Shown: positions 34,928 through 45,012 of the stretch, in pieces
Layout of the letters: every line of letters begins with the position of its first letter
How positions within the stretch are numbered: position 1 is the stretch's first letter
Assembly (NCBI RefSeq): GCF_004310325.1
Contig: NZ_SIRT01000016.1
Location: 1 to 64,000, forward strand
Direction: 5' to 3'
Length of the DNA stretch: 64,000 nt
Origin: Hyunsoonleella flava
GTDB taxonomy: Bacteria > Bacteroidota > Bacteroidia > Flavobacteriales > Flavobacteriaceae
Position numbers and translations under genes: made by a program
The notes under the pieces: model-generated
The model's database searches: none
What the model was told of the DNA's origin: nothing
Seen by the model: only the letters and a program-made list of their open reading frames with translations

Positions 34928-36099
34928 ATACAGAAGATATTTTGGCTAAACTAGTTTCTTTTCCAGTTTTGGGTGGAGAAAGCAACTTATCAATCATCCA
35001 TTGGATAAGAGAATATATTGAATCCTTTGGGTTTTCCTGTACATTGGTTCCTAATGCTGAAAATACAAAGGCATCATTACATTGCAGAATTGGTCCTTCT
35101 GAGGATGGTGGTATTATCTTATCTGGACATACCGATGTTGTTCCCGTTAAAGGTCAAGATTGGGATACTGATCCCTTTGTCTTAACAGATAAAGGGGATG
35201 GTAAACTCTATGGACGTGGTGCTTGTGATATGAAAGGGTTTTTAGCATGTTGCTTAAACATGCTTCCAGAGTTAGTAAAAGCAAATCTTAAAAAACCCAT
35301 CTATTTTGCATTTTCATATGATGAGGAAATCGGTTGTCTATCTGCACCAGAACTAATAAGGCATCTTCAAAATCATTATCCTGAAACGCCAAAATATGCC
35401 ATTATTGGCGAACCTTCACTTCTACAGCCTATTATTGGGCATAAAGGTATCTGTTTATATACCACAAGAGTAAACGGTTCCGCAGGCCATAGTAGTAGAA
35501 TAAAGCAGGAAGTAAGTGCGATACATGAAGCGGCGAGATTGGTGCTTTGGTTAGAATCTAAAATGAACGATTTGGTTGCATTTGGAAATACCGACAAGCG
35601 TTTTTCCCCGCCACATTCCTCATTGCATACGGGTATAATTCAAGGTGGTATCGCCCCGAATGTAATTGCTGATAAAGCTTATTTCTCATGGGATGCCAGA
35701 ATGATTCCCGATGACAATTTAGAAGAAGTTGTTAGCGCATTTAAGCAACATTGTAAAACAAGAATCCAGGAACTAAAACCTACATTTCCAGATTTTAAAA
35801 TTGAAACGGAAGAAATTCATCCACCAGTTACGCCATATGACAGTAAAGCCGATAGTGACGTTGTAAAATTGATGTCAAAAATAAATTCTAATACTAATAT
35901 TGGTACTGTCGCTTATGCCTCTGAAGCTGGACAATATAATGAAGCCGGTTTACAGAGTATTATCTGTGGTCCTGGATCTATTAAGCAAGCACATAGAGCA
36001 AATGAGTTTATTGCTAAACAAGAATTGAAAAATTACGAGCTATTCTTAAGTAATCTCATAACGTTATTTTCTTCGGAAGATGTTATGCTTGAACTATAA
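34924..36099 (+). CDS. argE: Acetylornithine deacetylase-like M20 peptidase
   Basis: 391 residues. It would release acetate from N-acetyl-ornithine, the step toward arginine. Metal ligands are in LSGHTDVVPVKGQDW, GRGACDMKGFLA, FSYDEEIGC and GEPSLL; GHKGICLYTTRVNGSAGHSS belongs to the dimer domain, and ICGPGSIKQAHRANEF contains the late His. Size and motifs fit ArgE better than DapE. It shares ATGA with the end of miaA, so expression is coupled. No other arginine genes are in the window. Confidence 0.85.
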   Translation: MNTEDILAKLVSFPVLGGESNLSIIHWIREYIESFGFSCTLVPNAENTKASLHCRIGPSEDGGIILSGHTDVVPVKGQDWDTDPFVLTDKGDGKLYGRGACDMKGFLACCLNMLPELVKANLKKPIYFAFSYDEEIGCLSAPELIRHLQNHYPETPKYAIIGEPSLLQPIIGHKGICLYTTRVNGSAGHSSRIKQEVSAIHEAARLVLWLESKMNDLVAFGNTDKRFSPPHSSLHTGIIQGGIAPNVIADKAYFSWDARMIPDDNLEEVVSAFKQHCKTRIQELKPTFPDFKIETEEIHPPVTPYDSKADSDVVKLMSKINSNTNIGTVAYASEAGQYNEAGLQSIICGPGSIKQAHRANEFIAKQELKNYELFLSNLITLFSSEDVMLEL

Positions 36100-36112
36100 A
36101 TCCTATAGTTTT
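36092..36112. terminator. Weak A/T-rich hairpin between convergent genes
   Basis: aactata (36092-36098) pairs with tatagtt (36104-36110) across five bases and overlaps both stop codons of argE and the convergent EEP gene. A T-rich run follows on the plus strand. The stem is short, so terminator activity is uncertain. Confidence 0.3.
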
Positions 36113-37110
36113 ATTTCTGCCATAATAGGCTCATGATCAGATAAACCAATCTTAAAATTTTTATGACTAATGACTTCTATTTCGTCATCAACTAAAATAT
36201 GATCTATTTTAAAAGGATAGTTAAACAGCTCATACGTACCACCAAAACCACTACCAGCTTCAACAAATGTATCTTTCTTAGTATCTTTTAAAACAAGATA
36301 CGCAGAAGAATATTGTGTGCAATTAAAGTCCCCAGTTATAATAATATTTCCTCCAAATCCTTTCATGTGTTCTTTGATCAAATGAGCTTGTTCTATTCTT
36401 TTTATTTCAGCATCACAGCTTCTACTAATTAAATTCGTATAACTATTTATGTTATATAATTCGGGCACACTATCCATTCTATTAGATTCAAGATGAATGT
36501 TATACAGTCGAACGATTTTCCCATTAAAATCAATATCAACAAACATTGCATTATTTCTGCTATCAAGAAACTCAACATACCCTTCGTTCAAAATTGGATA
36601 TTTTGAAAATACTGATAACACTGATTTTTGCTTTCTTGTCATCAAATTAGTTTTCACCCAATGGGGATAGTCCTTTCTAAAAAGATGATATTTTATAGCC
36701 GAAAATTCTTGAAAGCAAACAACATCAGCATTCTGTTGCTTTATAAACTCTACAATTTTTTTGTCCTTATAGTCAATACCCCTGTGAGCGAAATTAGACC
36801 AATTAGCATTATATGATAAAATTGAAACAGAATTTTCTCCTTGTTTTTCATCAGAATAGAAATTGAATTGATAAAAGGAATCAAAAAAGAAAAAAAACAA
36901 TACAAGGGAAAGGATATTCAAAAATGCATAACGTCTTCTTCTGTACAGCAAAAACAATAACTGCATGAAAGTGACAATAACTAAAAAAGGTAGAGTAATG
37001 GAAAAGGGAAAAGACCAGCGCCACTCAAAAAGTATTATCAAGATGCCAGTAATCAGCAAAATAGGAAACAGAATAGCGATTAAAGGTCTGAGCTTTTTAA
37101 AAAACTTCAT
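36103..37110 (-). CDS. Endonuclease/exonuclease/phosphatase family membrane protein
   Basis: 335 residues. Three hydrophobic helices occupy the first 80 residues (about 10-28, 35-52, 60-75). The EEP domain follows: SILSYNANWSN, CFQEFSAIKYH (metal-ligand Glu), DSRNNAMFVDIDF, YNIHLESNR, IITGDFNCTQYSSAY and the final GLSDHEPIMAEI. Such membrane-tethered EEP proteins are likely phosphodiesterases acting outside the cytoplasm; the substrate is unknown. Its ATG lies directly next to the parC stop (37111), so it follows parC in the same direction. Confidence 0.88.
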   Translation of the reverse strand: MKFFKKLRPLIAILFPILLITGILIILFEWRWSFPFSITLPFLVIVTFMQLLFLLYRRRRYAFLNILSLVLFFFFFDSFYQFNFYSDEKQGENSVSILSYNANWSNFAHRGIDYKDKKIVEFIKQQNADVVCFQEFSAIKYHLFRKDYPHWVKTNLMTRKQKSVLSVFSKYPILNEGYVEFLDSRNNAMFVDIDFNGKIVRLYNIHLESNRMDSVPELYNINSYTNLISRSCDAEIKRIEQAHLIKEHMKGFGGNIIITGDFNCTQYSSAYLVLKDTKKDTFVEAGSGFGGTYELFNYPFKIDHILVDDEIEVISHKNFKIGLSDHEPIMAEIKL

Positions 37111-39756
37111 TTAAAACAGTGTAATCTGTCCGTCATCATCCTTTTCTCCATTGGAATCTTCCTCTTCTGCCTTTCTATTTTCATTTGTTTCAGCAGGGAC
37201 TTCTTTTTCGTCCACAACCTCTAAATCATCCGCATGCACTTCTTCCGGAGCTTCATAAGGCAGAGGATCCAATAAATTGATTTGGTTTACTTTATACTTA
37301 GTAAGCTGATTACCTTGGGCATTTACACCTTTTATATCAATAAACTCCTCAAGGTTTACTTCCAAATTATCCCTTCTATCTTTCCCTCGTTCCTTGGCAA
37401 AAACAATCTCAGCCATTGGTTTCCAATCGGTAGATACAACCTCTAATTGAGATCCCTGACTATCCGGCACAAAACTTTCTTCTCTACCTTCGTTTTCAAT
37501 TAAAAAACGCTTTACGTAATACAATTCCTTTTCGCCATTAAAGTAAATTGCTGAAATTGGTTTTTTAGGCACCCATTTTTCAAGTACAATCATATCGCTA
37601 TCAAAATGCATGGTTACCTCAGGGGTAACTGTTTTTGCTATACCAGATTGATTGATTATAAGCAACTTGTCTTCACCTCTAAATTCCCCAATAAGTTCTC
37701 CTCTGCCGTCCACATTGATTCTTTGTACCGTCTCATCAAACCATATCTTACGTGGTTTTAATGTAGATACACCTTTTTCTTTAAGTTCTACACGTTTCAC
37801 AGGATATTTGGTTACCAAATTCCCTTTTGAAGCCCGTCCCTTAATTAAAATATCAGCAAAATCAATATCCCATTTTAGCTTTTTAATACTGCCAGCTTGT
37901 CTTAAATTAATAGAAACTATTTCGGCTTCGCCATTAGGGTTAGCGGAAAAATAGAGGACAACTGACCCTTTATTTCCATTTGTTAAATCGTATTCCCTAT
38001 CCCTAGTGATGCTAGTAACGGCAAAACGCTTTATATAAGACGGCCCTTTCAGACCATCACGATAAATCATATTGTAAATGGTACGCTTGTCTTTCTTTTT
38101 AAAGACTGCAACATGAATAATGTCCTTACCAACAAAAGTTTTAGAATCAACTTTTGTTACCATCATTTTTCCTTCTTTAGTAAATACGATAATATCATCA
38201 ATATCACTACAATCGCACACATATTCGTTTCTGCGCAAGGACGTTCCCACAAAACCTTCTTCTCTATTTACGTAGAGCTTAGTATTTCTAATAACTACTT
38301 TTGTAGCATCAACATCATCAAAGGTTCTAATCTCCGTTTTGCGCTCTCGTCCTTCCCCGTACTCTTTTTTAAGCCTTTGAAAATAGGCGATGGCGTATTC
38401 TATTAAATTTGCTAAATGATGCTTCACCTCAGCAATCTGTTCTTCTAGGGCATCAATTTTTTGCTGTGCTTTATCAATATCAAACTTTGAAATCCGTTTG
38501 ATACGAATTTCAGTCAAGCGCACAATATCATCTTCAGTTACGGCTCTTTTTAGATGTTTGATGTAAGGTTGCAGTCCTTTATCGATAGCCGAAATAACAC
38601 CTTCCCAGGTTTCCTCTTCCTCAATATCACGGTAAATTCTATTTTCAATAAAGATACGCTCCAAAGAAGCAAAGTGCCATTGCTCTTCAAGCTCACCCAA
38701 TTTAATTTCTAGCTCTTGCTTTAACAGCTGAACCGTATTGTCCGTAGAGCGACGTAACATTTCAGAAACTCCAATAAACAGTGGTTTATTGTCTTCAATT
38801 ACGCATCCTAATGGAGAAATGGACGATTCACAACTTGTAAAGGCATACAACGCATCTATAGTTTTATCAGGCGATAATCCTGAAGGCAAATGCACTAAAA
38901 TTTCAACCTCAGCTGCTGTATTGTCTTCAATCTTTTTTACTTTGATTTTTCCCTTATCATTAGCTTTTAAAATTGAATCAATCAAAGATGATGTAGTAGT
39001 ACCAAAAGGTAATTCGGTAATTACAAGGGTATTTTTATCTAATTGGGAAATTTTTGCACGAACACGAACTTTTCCTCCTCTATTGCCATCATTATAATTC
39101 GAAAAATCTGCTATTCCACCAGTTGGAAAATCTGGTACAATGGTAAACCGTTTGCCTTGTAAATGCTTTACGGAGGCATCAATCAATTCTATGAAATTAT
39201 GTGGTAATATTTTTGTGGATAAGCCAACGGCAATTCCCTCTCCTCCTTGTGCCAAAAGCAGTGGGAACATTACAGGAAGATTTATGGGTTCTTTTCTTCG
39301 CCCATCATAACTGGCTTGCCACTCCGTAATTTTAGGGTTATAAACAACATCCAACGCGAACTTAGACAGGCGCGCTTCAATATAACGTGAAGCAGCAGCA
39401 CTATCTCCTGTTAAGATATTCCCCCAGTTTCCTTGGGTGTCTATTAATAGGTCTTTCTGACCAATTTGCACCATGGCGTCCGCAATACTTGCATCCCCGT
39501 GTGGGTGATATTGCATGGTGTGCCCAACAATGTTTGCCACTTTGTTATAGCGACCATCGTCAAGGTCTTTCATAGAATGCATGATACGGCGCTGCACAGG
39601 TTTAAATCCGTCCTCAATGGCAGGAACAGCACGTTCTAGGATAACGTACGACGCATAGTCTAAAAACCAGTCTTTGTACATACCCGTAACACGGGTAATG
39701 GTTTCTTGGGGCTCTTCGTTATGTTCGTTATTTAAATCGTCACCTTCTTCAATCAT
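37111..39756 (-). CDS. parC: DNA topoisomerase IV subunit A
   Basis: 881 residues. The subunit cuts and rejoins DNA to separate daughter chromosomes. The catalytic Tyr is at 125 in AAASRYIEARL. The quinolone-resistance region reads YHPHGDASIADAM at about 83-95, with Ala rather than Ser directly after the Asp. A long coiled-coil and tower region and the C-terminal wrapping domain (blades with IVSINLRQAGS, GRASKGNLVTKYPV) follow. The last 60 residues are very acidic. It lies 251 bases downstream of parE on the same strand, with a 43-codon ORF between them. Confidence 0.94.
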   Translation of the reverse strand: MIEEGDDLNNEHNEEPQETITRVTGMYKDWFLDYASYVILERAVPAIEDGFKPVQRRIMHSMKDLDDGRYNKVANIVGHTMQYHPHGDASIADAMVQIGQKDLLIDTQGNWGNILTGDSAAASRYIEARLSKFALDVVYNPKITEWQASYDGRRKEPINLPVMFPLLLAQGGEGIAVGLSTKILPHNFIELIDASVKHLQGKRFTIVPDFPTGGIADFSNYNDGNRGGKVRVRAKISQLDKNTLVITELPFGTTTSSLIDSILKANDKGKIKVKKIEDNTAAEVEILVHLPSGLSPDKTIDALYAFTSCESSISPLGCVIEDNKPLFIGVSEMLRRSTDNTVQLLKQELEIKLGELEEQWHFASLERIFIENRIYRDIEEEETWEGVISAIDKGLQPYIKHLKRAVTEDDIVRLTEIRIKRISKFDIDKAQQKIDALEEQIAEVKHHLANLIEYAIAYFQRLKKEYGEGRERKTEIRTFDDVDATKVVIRNTKLYVNREEGFVGTSLRRNEYVCDCSDIDDIIVFTKEGKMMVTKVDSKTFVGKDIIHVAVFKKKDKRTIYNMIYRDGLKGPSYIKRFAVTSITRDREYDLTNGNKGSVVLYFSANPNGEAEIVSINLRQAGSIKKLKWDIDFADILIKGRASKGNLVTKYPVKRVELKEKGVSTLKPRKIWFDETVQRINVDGRGELIGEFRGEDKLLIINQSGIAKTVTPEVTMHFDSDMIVLEKWVPKKPISAIYFNGEKELYYVKRFLIENEGREESFVPDSQGSQLEVVSTDWKPMAEIVFAKERGKDRRDNLEVNLEEFIDIKGVNAQGNQLTKYKVNQINLLDPLPYEAPEEVHADDLEVVDEKEVPAETNENRKAEEEDSNGEKDDDGQITLF

Positions 39757-39765
39757 TCAGCACTT

Positions 39766-39897
39766 TTATTTTTTCGGTTTCCCATTAAGCATTACCCTTC
39801 CTCTTCGCTGTAACCTATGCACTTGCTCACTACTTGTATGAATGTGAAAGTGTGCGTACGAACGTTTTCTAAATTCTTTTTCTTTACTATATAACAT
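39766..39897 (-). CDS. Possible 43-residue basic small protein between parE and parC
   Basis: A short ORF on the parE/parC strand: ATG at 39895-39897, TAA at 39766-39768, ending nine bases before the parC ATG. The product begins MLYSKEKEFRKRSYAHFHIH and is very rich in Arg, Lys and His, with HRLQRRGRVMLNGKPKK at the end. There is no signal peptide. It occupies about half of the otherwise empty 251-base gap inside the operon. I do not recognise a family. Its position and composition suggest a real small protein or leader, but chance cannot be excluded. Confidence 0.4.
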   Translation of the reverse strand: MLYSKEKEFRKRSYAHFHIHTSSEQVHRLQRRGRVMLNGKPKK

Positions 39898-40007
39898 TTT
39901 AGTTTAGTTTTATGTGTGAAACAAATTCTCTTATCTAAAATAAGAATCTCTCGTATCTAAAACAAATTATCACAGCCTATAAATGATGAATTTTATTTAA
40001 AAAAACA

Positions 40008-41858
40008 CTATTCAACAACATCCAATTCCACTTTCAAATTATCGATAATAAATTCTTGACGTGTTGGTGTATTTTTACCCATGTAAAAGGACAACAATTC
40101 TTCAATGGACATATTATCATCGAGCATTACAGGGTCCAACCTAATGTCGTCTCCAATAAAATGTTTAAACTCATCAGGGGAAATTTCACCAAGTCCTTTA
40201 AATCTTGTAATCTCAGGTTTTGGTTTTAGTTTTTCAATCGCCGCAACGCGCTCTTCCTCAGAATAACAATAAATAGTTTCCTTTTTATTTCGAACTCTAA
40301 ACAGTGGTGTTTGTAAGATATATAAATGTCCTTCTTTAATAATCTCAGGGAAAAATTGCAAAAAGAACGTAATTAACAGCAAACGAATATGCATGCCATC
40401 CACATCGGCATCCGTTGCAATCACCACATTATTATATCTCAAATCTTCTAGAGATTCTTCAATATTCAATGCGGCTTGCAGTAGATTAAACTCTTCGTTT
40501 TCGTAAACTATCTTTTTACTTAAGCCATAGGAGTTTAATGGTTTACCCTTTAAACTGAAAACCGCTTGGGTATTTACATCTCTTGATTTTGTAATACTCC
40601 CAGATGCGGAATCTCCCTCTGTAATAAAAAGTGTGGTTTCTAAGTTTCTTTCGTTCTTGGTATCTCCAAAATGCACACGGCAATCACGCAATTTTTTATT
40701 ATGAAGGCTGGCTTTCTTAGCTCTGTCCCTTGCTAATTTTCTTATGCCTGAAAGTTCCTTTCGCTCTCGCTCTGCTTGAAGAATTTTACGTTGTAATTTT
40801 TCGGCAGTTTCAGGATTCTTATGAAAATAGTTATCCAGTTTCGTTTTTACAAAGTCATTGATGTAAGTCCTTACCGTTGGGTAATCCCCTCCCATATCTG
40901 TGGAACCTAATTTCGTTTTGGTCTGACTTTCAAAAACGGGCTCCATTACCTTGATCGCAATTGCACTAACAATGGATTTTCTTATGTCTGAAGCATCAAA
41001 GTTTTTACCATAAAACTCTCTTACCGTTTTTACAACAGCTTCCCGAAACGCATTTAAATGCGTACCGCCTTGTGTAGTGTTCTGTCCGTTTACAAAACTA
41101 TTGTACTCCTCGCTATATTGGGTTTTACTGTGCGTAAGTGCTATTTCTATATCATCACCATGTAAATGGATGATTGGGTAAAGTAAATCAGATTCAGCAA
41201 TTTTTTCAGCAAGAAGATCCTTCAATCCATTTTCACTAAAATATTTTTCACCATTAAAAACTATGGTTAGTCCAGGATTAAGGTACACATAGTTCTTCAA
41301 CATTTTTACTACATATTCGCTACGGTATTTATAGTTTTTAAAAATGGATTCATCAGGGATAAACGACACTTTCGTCCCTTTTCGTCTTGTAGTATCGTCA
41401 AGTAATTCTTGATTGGTAAGATTGCCTTGTTCAAATTCTGCAGCAGCGGATTTTCCGTCTCTATTGGATTCAACCCTGAAATAATTAGATAATGCATTTA
41501 CTGCTTTAGTACCAACACCATTCAATCCAACTGACTTTTTAAAAGCTTTGGAATCATACTTCCCACCTGTATTCATTTTGGAAACTACATCAACCACCTT
41601 TCCTAAAGGAATACCACGACCATAATCACGAACGATAACCTTACTGCCTTGGATGGAAATTTCAATGGTTTTTCCCGCTCCCATAACAAACTCATCAATG
41701 GAGTTGTCTAACACCTCTTTTAAAAGGATGTAAATACCGTCATCTGGCGAAGACCCATCACCTAGTTTTCCAATATACATTCCAGGACGCATACGGATAT
41801 GCTCTTTCCAATCTAGTGAACGTATATTATCTTCGGTATACTTGGTTTGTTCTGCCAT
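40008..41858 (-). CDS. parE: DNA topoisomerase IV subunit B
   Basis: 616 residues from [20 protein letters not shown]. An in-frame ATG nine codons upstream lies inside the left arm of an inverted repeat and is unlikely. The GHKL ATPase domain shows [20 protein letters not shown] and [31 protein letters not shown] and the TOPRIM part with [12 protein letters not shown], and [15 protein letters not shown], are intact. It drives ATP-dependent strand passage with ParC. Length is typical. Confidence 0.95.
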   Translation of the reverse strand: MAEQTKYTEDNIRSLDWKEHIRMRPGMYIGKLGDGSSPDDGIYILLKEVLDNSIDEFVMGAGKTIEISIQGSKVIVRDYGRGIPLGKVVDVVSKMNTGGKYDSKAFKKSVGLNGVGTKAVNALSNYFRVESNRDGKSAAAEFEQGNLTNQELLDDTTRRKGTKVSFIPDESIFKNYKYRSEYVVKMLKNYVYLNPGLTIVFNGEKYFSENGLKDLLAEKIAESDLLYPIIHLHGDDIEIALTHSKTQYSEEYNSFVNGQNTTQGGTHLNAFREAVVKTVREFYGKNFDASDIRKSIVSAIAIKVMEPVFESQTKTKLGSTDMGGDYPTVRTYINDFVKTKLDNYFHKNPETAEKLQRKILQAERERKELSGIRKLARDRAKKASLHNKKLRDCRVHFGDTKNERNLETTLFITEGDSASGSITKSRDVNTQAVFSLKGKPLNSYGLSKKIVYENEEFNLLQAALNIEESLEDLRYNNVVIATDADVDGMHIRLLLITFFLQFFPEIIKEGHLYILQTPLFRVRNKKETIYCYSEEERVAAIEKLKPKPEITRFKGLGEISPDEFKHFIGDDIRLDPVMLDDNMSIEELLSFYMGKNTPTRQEFIIDNLKVELDVVE

Positions 41859-41868
41859 AAATAAGGGT

Positions 41869-42035
41869 ATAATACCAATTGTCACTTGAAATTACCGTAA
41901 TAAAACGCCCTTTTTTCCTTTCTATTTCATTAAAAAAAGAAACCGTAACTAAGGCTATGCTTTATTTTTGTAATTCATATAAAGAAAAAAATCATCATTT
42001 TCTTTTACGGCAATTTCAAGTGACAATTGGTATAA
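41869..42035. repeat. MITE-like element with 29-bp terminal inverted repeats upstream of parE
   Basis: The left end (41871-41899) reads ataccaattgtcacttgaaa and continues ttaccgtaa after one base. The right end (42004-42033) is its reverse complement with one difference in the alignable bases. About 105 bases of noncoding, A/T-rich sequence separate the arms. No transposase is encoded. It may be a non-autonomous mobile element or a very long hairpin in the parE leader. Confidence 0.6.
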
Positions 42036-42138
42036 GTTTTGTGATAGCACGCTAATATAGCATAACATATCAAAATATAAAACAGTGACGAAACAAAGTA
42101 ATTAACAATAAAATTGCAATATTGTTGAGAACATTTCC

Positions 42139-43044
42139 CTATGTTTTACTTGACTTATGGAGTGATATGAATAAAACTCCTAAGACAACAATCAAAGCGC
42201 CAAATAATTGAAGGATAGTAAGGCGTTCTTCTAAAAAAATTACCGCCAAAATTATCGTAGAAATAGGCCCTACCCCAGCAACTACCGCAAAGTTTGATGA
42301 ACTAATCATTTTAATTGAAGTAGAAACTAAAAACGAAGGTACAACTGTAGCAAAAACAGCAATTAAAAATCCGAGAAAATACACCTCCCATGGTAAATTT
42401 AATATATCTGTTTTATTTACCAAGGCATAATGAATAAATACACATATACAAGATACAACCATGGCATAGGATGTAAATTTCATTATACCAAATTTGGGAA
42501 TTAACCAACCGCTACCAACCAAATAAGAGGCGTACGCAATAGCACTTAATAGAATAAAAGAACCTCCTAGAAGCGTACCTTCACCTGAAATATTTACCTC
42601 ATCCCAAAAGGCTATAACAATACCCAAATACGTTAAGGTAATAGCTATTATTTGCGGTGTAGTGATGTTTTGTTTTAAAAAAAACCTGTTCAGCAATAAC
42701 ACAATTGTTGGATATAAAAAAAGAATAATACGCTCTAAACTGGCTTTAATATAAGTGAGACCTATAAAGTCGAAATAACTTGCCAAATAATAACCAACAA
42801 AACCAAAAAAAATGAGCCATAAATAATCTTTCGAACTAGTATGTATTGATGTGTTTTGGTGTCGATATAAATAAGCGATGATGATGTAAATCGGGAAAGA
42901 AAACGACATTCTAAGCAATAAAACACTAATAGCATCAACATCAAACTTATATGCAAGCTTTACCATCACCGCTTTTGATGAAAATAAAACCACGCCTAAA
43001 ACACCAGTACCAATACCTAACCAGAAGTTCTTTTTTGAATTCAT
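42139..43044 (-). CDS. EamA/DMT family transporter
   Basis: 301 residues with about ten hydrophobic helices in two five-helix repeats, the EamA arrangement. Pattern residues include VLFSSKAVMVKLAYKF at the first helix, ITLTYLGIVIAFWDE, and the second-repeat VVAGVGPISTIILAVIFLEE followed by QLFGALIVVLGVLF. Substrates of such drug/metabolite exporters cannot be predicted. The gene stands alone. Confidence 0.9.
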   Translation of the reverse strand: MNSKKNFWLGIGTGVLGVVLFSSKAVMVKLAYKFDVDAISVLLLRMSFSFPIYIIIAYLYRHQNTSIHTSSKDYLWLIFFGFVGYYLASYFDFIGLTYIKASLERIILFLYPTIVLLLNRFFLKQNITTPQIIAITLTYLGIVIAFWDEVNISGEGTLLGGSFILLSAIAYASYLVGSGWLIPKFGIMKFTSYAMVVSCICVFIHYALVNKTDILNLPWEVYFLGFLIAVFATVVPSFLVSTSIKMISSSNFAVVAGVGPISTIILAVIFLEERLTILQLFGALIVVLGVLFISLHKSSKT

Positions 43045-43137
43045 AAAACGAAGTTAAAAAGGTCGCTATTTTATGAATTTGCGTATTGATAGAAAATACG
43101 ACGTTCAGCTTTATAAAAACATCACATTCTCAACTTA

Positions 43138-43650
43138 CTAAAGTTGAAGTACATTGCCTGTTTTTACTAATTTATCGGAAGTATTATTTTTTTCTGCAAA
43201 CAATACTTCTGCTTTATTCTTAATTACCGCATTTCTGGTCTTTAATAGCTTAAGCATATAGCGTTTAAGAAACAATGTATTGGCGGCATGCCCTAAAATA
43301 CCAAGAGGTGACTCAAAATAAAACTTATCAATCATGATAGTACCGCTATCTTTCTCTTTGAAAATATGCTCATGTCGAAAAGATTTAAAGGCCCCAAAAA
43401 CCATTTCATCCACAAAAAAGATAGGACTTTCAAATTCAGTTATTCTAGAAGTTAAGTGCTGAACAAAACCAAAATGTTTTGCTTCCCAACTCACCCATTC
43501 ACCAAGTTCTATTAAACCTGTAATTTTACCTGCTATGGCTATTTCACCAGTGTGTTTTAAAGATTCTTTGTGAATATCAATGTCTCTGGCGACATCAAAA
43601 CAAGTTTGTATATCGCATTCTATGTGCGTTTCAATCTCAATTAAAGGCAT
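43138..43650 (-). CDS. SRPBCC (START/polyketide cyclase-like) family protein
   Basis: 170 residues, no signal. IEIETHIECDIQTCFDVARDIDIH is a typical start of the SRPBCC hydrophobic-ligand fold, followed by the strands GEWVSWEAKHFG and VHLT-like FVQHLTSRITEF. The closing helix is long and includes GHAANTLFLKRYMLKLLKTR. Members are often annotated as cell division inhibitor-like or cyclase/dehydrase. The ligand is unknown. Confidence 0.8.
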   Translation of the reverse strand: MPLIEIETHIECDIQTCFDVARDIDIHKESLKHTGEIAIAGKITGLIELGEWVSWEAKHFGFVQHLTSRITEFESPIFFVDEMVFGAFKSFRHEHIFKEKDSGTIMIDKFYFESPLGILGHAANTLFLKRYMLKLLKTRNAVIKNKAEVLFAEKNNTSDKLVKTGNVLQL

Positions 43651-43727
43651 ATTGCAAGATCTATAATAAACTTCTGTCGTGAAATAATTAAAATCTTACA
43701 ATGTTGGTGAAAAAATTAAAAAAATAA

Positions 43728-44822
43728 CTACACATTAAACAAGAAATGCATCACATCACCATCCTTAACAATATAATTCTTGCCCTCAACGCGCATTTTA
43801 CCGGCTTCTTTAACTTTAGCTTCGCTTCCATAAGACACATAATCATCATAAGCGATAACCTCGGCGCGAATAAACCCTTTTTCGAAATCGGTATGAATTA
43901 CACCTGCCGCTTGTGGCGCGGTGGCACCTATATCAACGGTCCAAGCACGTACTTCCTTAACTCCTGCAGTAAAATAGGTTTGTTGATTCAACAATTTATA
44001 AGCCCCTCGAATTAATTTAGCTGAACCAGGTTCGTCCAAACCAATGTCTTGCAAAAACATTTGGCGCTCTTCATAATCGTCCAACTCGTTAATATCCGCT
44101 TCAGTTCCAACAGCTAAAACCAAAACCTCAGCATTTTCATCCTTAACAGTCTCTTTAACTTTTTCAACATAGGCATTACCAGAAACAGCAGCACCCTCAT
44201 CAACATTGCACACATACATCACGGCCTTATCGGTAATAAACTGTAAAGGTTTTACAAATTCATCATAATCTTCTTCACTAAATTCAACAGCTCTAATAGA
44301 CGTACCAGATTCCAAAGCCTCTTTTATTTTCAGCAAAACAGCCTCTTCTTTTTGCGCTTCTTTGTTTCCCGTTTTTGCGGCACGCTTTACCTTATCCAAC
44401 TTCTTTTCAGCAGTCTCCAAATCTTTCAACTGCAATTCCATATCAATGGTTTCCTTGTCACGAATCGGGTCTACACTACCGTCAACATGCACAATATTAT
44501 CGTTATCAAAACATCTTAACACATGAAGAATCGCATCTGTTTCCCTAATATTTGCTAAAAATTGGTTTCCCAATCCCTCACCTTTACTGGCGCCTTTTAC
44601 CAATCCTGCAATATCTACAATTTCAACAGTTGCCGGAATCACTTTTTCTGGATTTACCAAGCTTTCCAGTTTTTCCAATCTTGGATCGGGTACGTTTACC
44701 ACGCCAATATTTGGTTCAATGGTACAAAACGGAAAGTTTGCACTTTGCGCCTTAGCATTTGATAAACAATTAAATAAAGTGGATTTTCCAACATTGGGTA
44801 AGCCTACAATACCTGCTTTCAT
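43728..44822 (-). CDS. ychF: Redox-regulated ATPase YchF (Obg family)
   Basis: 364 residues. The P-loop is [15 protein letters not shown], switch region [20 protein letters not shown], and a coiled-coil insertion around [15 protein letters not shown]. The C-terminal TGS domain contains [20 protein letters not shown] and the ending [20 protein letters not shown]. YchF/OLA1 binds ATP rather than GTP, associates with ribosomes and is involved in stress responses. It is single, with start at 44822. Confidence 0.96.
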   Translation of the reverse strand: MKAGIVGLPNVGKSTLFNCLSNAKAQSANFPFCTIEPNIGVVNVPDPRLEKLESLVNPEKVIPATVEIVDIAGLVKGASKGEGLGNQFLANIRETDAILHVLRCFDNDNIVHVDGSVDPIRDKETIDMELQLKDLETAEKKLDKVKRAAKTGNKEAQKEEAVLLKIKEALESGTSIRAVEFSEEDYDEFVKPLQFITDKAVMYVCNVDEGAAVSGNAYVEKVKETVKDENAEVLVLAVGTEADINELDDYEERQMFLQDIGLDEPGSAKLIRGAYKLLNQQTYFTAGVKEVRAWTVDIGATAPQAAGVIHTDFEKGFIRAEVIAYDDYVSYGSEAKVKEAGKMRVEGKNYIVKDGDVMHFLFNV

Positions 44823-45012
44823 AATTACTGTGATTTTTGCGAATGCAAATGTAATTAATAAAACAGAAAAACGGCCGTAGAATTTTAAGATGAATTTAGC
44901 AAAAACACTGTATTAGCATTAATTAAACGTTAAAACCGTTTTTTAAGGCATAAATGCCCTGTAACATTATTTATTTTGGCTCGTTGAATAGGCAAAACCA
45001 TCAATCAGCAAA

